This document shows positions 63,661-64,000 of a stretch of 64,000 nt of DNA, one piece after another. Under the pieces are notes generated by a model, which searched no databases, had not been told where the DNA came from, and saw nothing but the letters and a program-made list of their open reading frames with translations. The DNA lies in contig NZ_FCOB02000019.1 of assembly GCF_001545075.1 (NCBI RefSeq), positions 100,336 through 164,335 on the forward strand. Direction: 5' to 3'. A program made the position numbers and the translations under genes. The stretch's first letter is position 1, and every line of letters begins with the position of its first letter. Source of the stretch: Caballeronia ptereochthonis (lineage in GTDB: Bacteria > Pseudomonadota > Gammaproteobacteria > Burkholderiales > Burkholderiaceae).

Positions 63661-63876
63661 TCAATCAAGAATCAACTGCAAGACGAAACCATGAGCGGAG
63701 TTTCGCTGGTTCGTATAACTTCCCGTGCTATCAGCGGCATGAATTCCAATAGGAATGGAAGGCCAACCGCCGACTCTTAGATCGTGGCCACGACATTTCC
63801 TCTCGGGTACTGGTGGCAAGTAGGCAAATAACTTGCCGCCATTTTCGTAGCAGTCAGACATCCACTGAGTCGCTTT
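63661..63876 (-). pseudogene. Decayed C-terminal fragment of a second FGE-fold gene
   Basis: Encodes ATQWMSDCYENGGKLFAYLP and on to NSAHGF, matching the intact FGE protein's end. Upstream the match stops abruptly near 63874 with TAG in frame. A one-base deletion near 63690 (GGTTTC where the intact gene has GGTTTTC) shifts the last codons to VLQLILD. RGGSW has become RVGGW. Clearly a remnant. Confidence 0.8.
63671..63873 (-). repeat. Direct repeat, FGE 3' end, decayed copy
   Basis: 203 bp matching 62484-62687. The differences are spread over all bases and are not concentrated at coding-strand adenines. Confidence 0.85.
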
Positions 63877-63890
63877 CCGGTGTAACTATT

Positions 63891-64000
63891 TCAAAGACCG
63901 ACAGCAAGGCGAAATCCCTGAGTGGAATTGCGCTTGTCTGTATAGTTGCCCCCTCTTCCCGCTGCGCGAACCGCAAATGGAATCGACGCCCAACTAGCGC
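63891..64000 (-). CDS. 3' end of a third FGE-fold gene, cut by the window edge
   Basis: The last 36 codons read ASWASIPFAVRAAGRGGNYT, then DKRNSTQGFRLAVGL and a proper TGA. The frame is intact and matches the C-terminus of the FGE-fold protein (SWASIPIGVRAAN...HGFRLAVDL), so this may be the complete paralogue; the rest lies beyond base 64000. Confidence 0.7.
   Translation of the reverse strand, partial: ASWASIPFAVRAAGRGGNYTDKRNSTQGFRLAVGL

Noticed and set aside
62478..64000. Diversity-generating retroelement, because FGE-fold proteins with repeated 3' ends are typical targets
   Set aside because: The differences between the two 3' copies are not confined to coding-strand adenines, the second copy has an indel, and no reverse transcriptase gene is in the window. 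Decay of a duplicate explains it better, although the DNA beyond 64000 is unseen.
1..64000. CRISPR arrays, insertion sequences, rRNA genes, prophage
   Set aside because: No regularly spaced repeats, transposase-like proteins, rRNA or phage structural genes were recognised.

Overview
The window looks like chromosomal DNA of a Burkholderiaceae bacterium, most likely Paraburkholderia or Caballeronia. The evidence is strongly GC-rich coding DNA with long antisense shadow frames, many LysR, MFS and ABC genes of a soil metabolic generalist, and a phthalate operon of the Burkholderia oph type. This placement rests on sequence character and remembered protein families, not on a database search.

Layout. 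1-5.8 kb: a partial GH2-type glycosidase and oxidative sugar genes (sugar 1-dehydrogenase, IlvD/EDD sugar-acid dehydratase, LysR regulator). 5.8-10.4 kb: a fused indolepyruvate ferredoxin oxidoreductase with a divergent LysR gene. 10.6-12.3 kb: an unusual array of four 86-residue paralogous peptides, each with a double-glycine-type leader. 12.5-22.1 kb: a DHA2 drug/proton antiporter, a BON-domain protein, a dicarboxylate-type symporter paired with an orphan ABC-type binding protein, a MocR regulator, a PaiB-like protein, a LysE exporter and an MHYT-GGDEF-EAL protein. 22.4-25.2 kb: tRNA-Leu(GAG), a small His-rich exported peptide, and a polysaccharide deacetylase/glycosyltransferase pair. 25.6-31.8 kb: an MFS gene with a probable C-terminal frameshift, an aromatic aminotransferase, an AroP-like permease with a divergent Lrp regulator, and another MFS gene. 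32.4-43.8 kb: a 2-ketoarginine-decarboxylase-like enzyme, an aldehyde dehydrogenase, a complete polyamine-type ABC transporter, a complete polar amino acid ABC transporter and a LysR gene, which together suggest uptake and oxidation of arginine or guanidino compounds. 43.8-45.2 kb: an MHS transporter. 45.4-52.3 kb: the phthalate genes (reductase, oxygenase, dihydrodiol dehydrogenase, decarboxylase, transporter) with a divergent MarR regulator and two matching palindromic sites. 52.3-56.0 kb: a 2-hydroxyacid dehydrogenase, a GudP-like transporter and a citrate-synthase-fold protein fused to an HTH domain. 56.1-59.9 kb: an enolase-superfamily sugar-acid dehydratase, an MHS transporter and a LacI regulator with two perfect palindromic operators.

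59.9-64.0 kb is different. It is visibly more AT-rich and holds an 819-residue GN-repeat protein with an exact tandem 139-residue super-repeat, an exported FGE-fold protein directly upstream of it, decayed or partial copies of that FGE gene, and the last 48 codons of a TolC-like outer-membrane factor. It reads as the eroded edge of a type I secretion locus that continues past the window.

The two least conventional loci are the peptide array (10681-12315) and the GN-repeat/FGE/TolC-remnant locus (59994-64000). Functions for both are inference.
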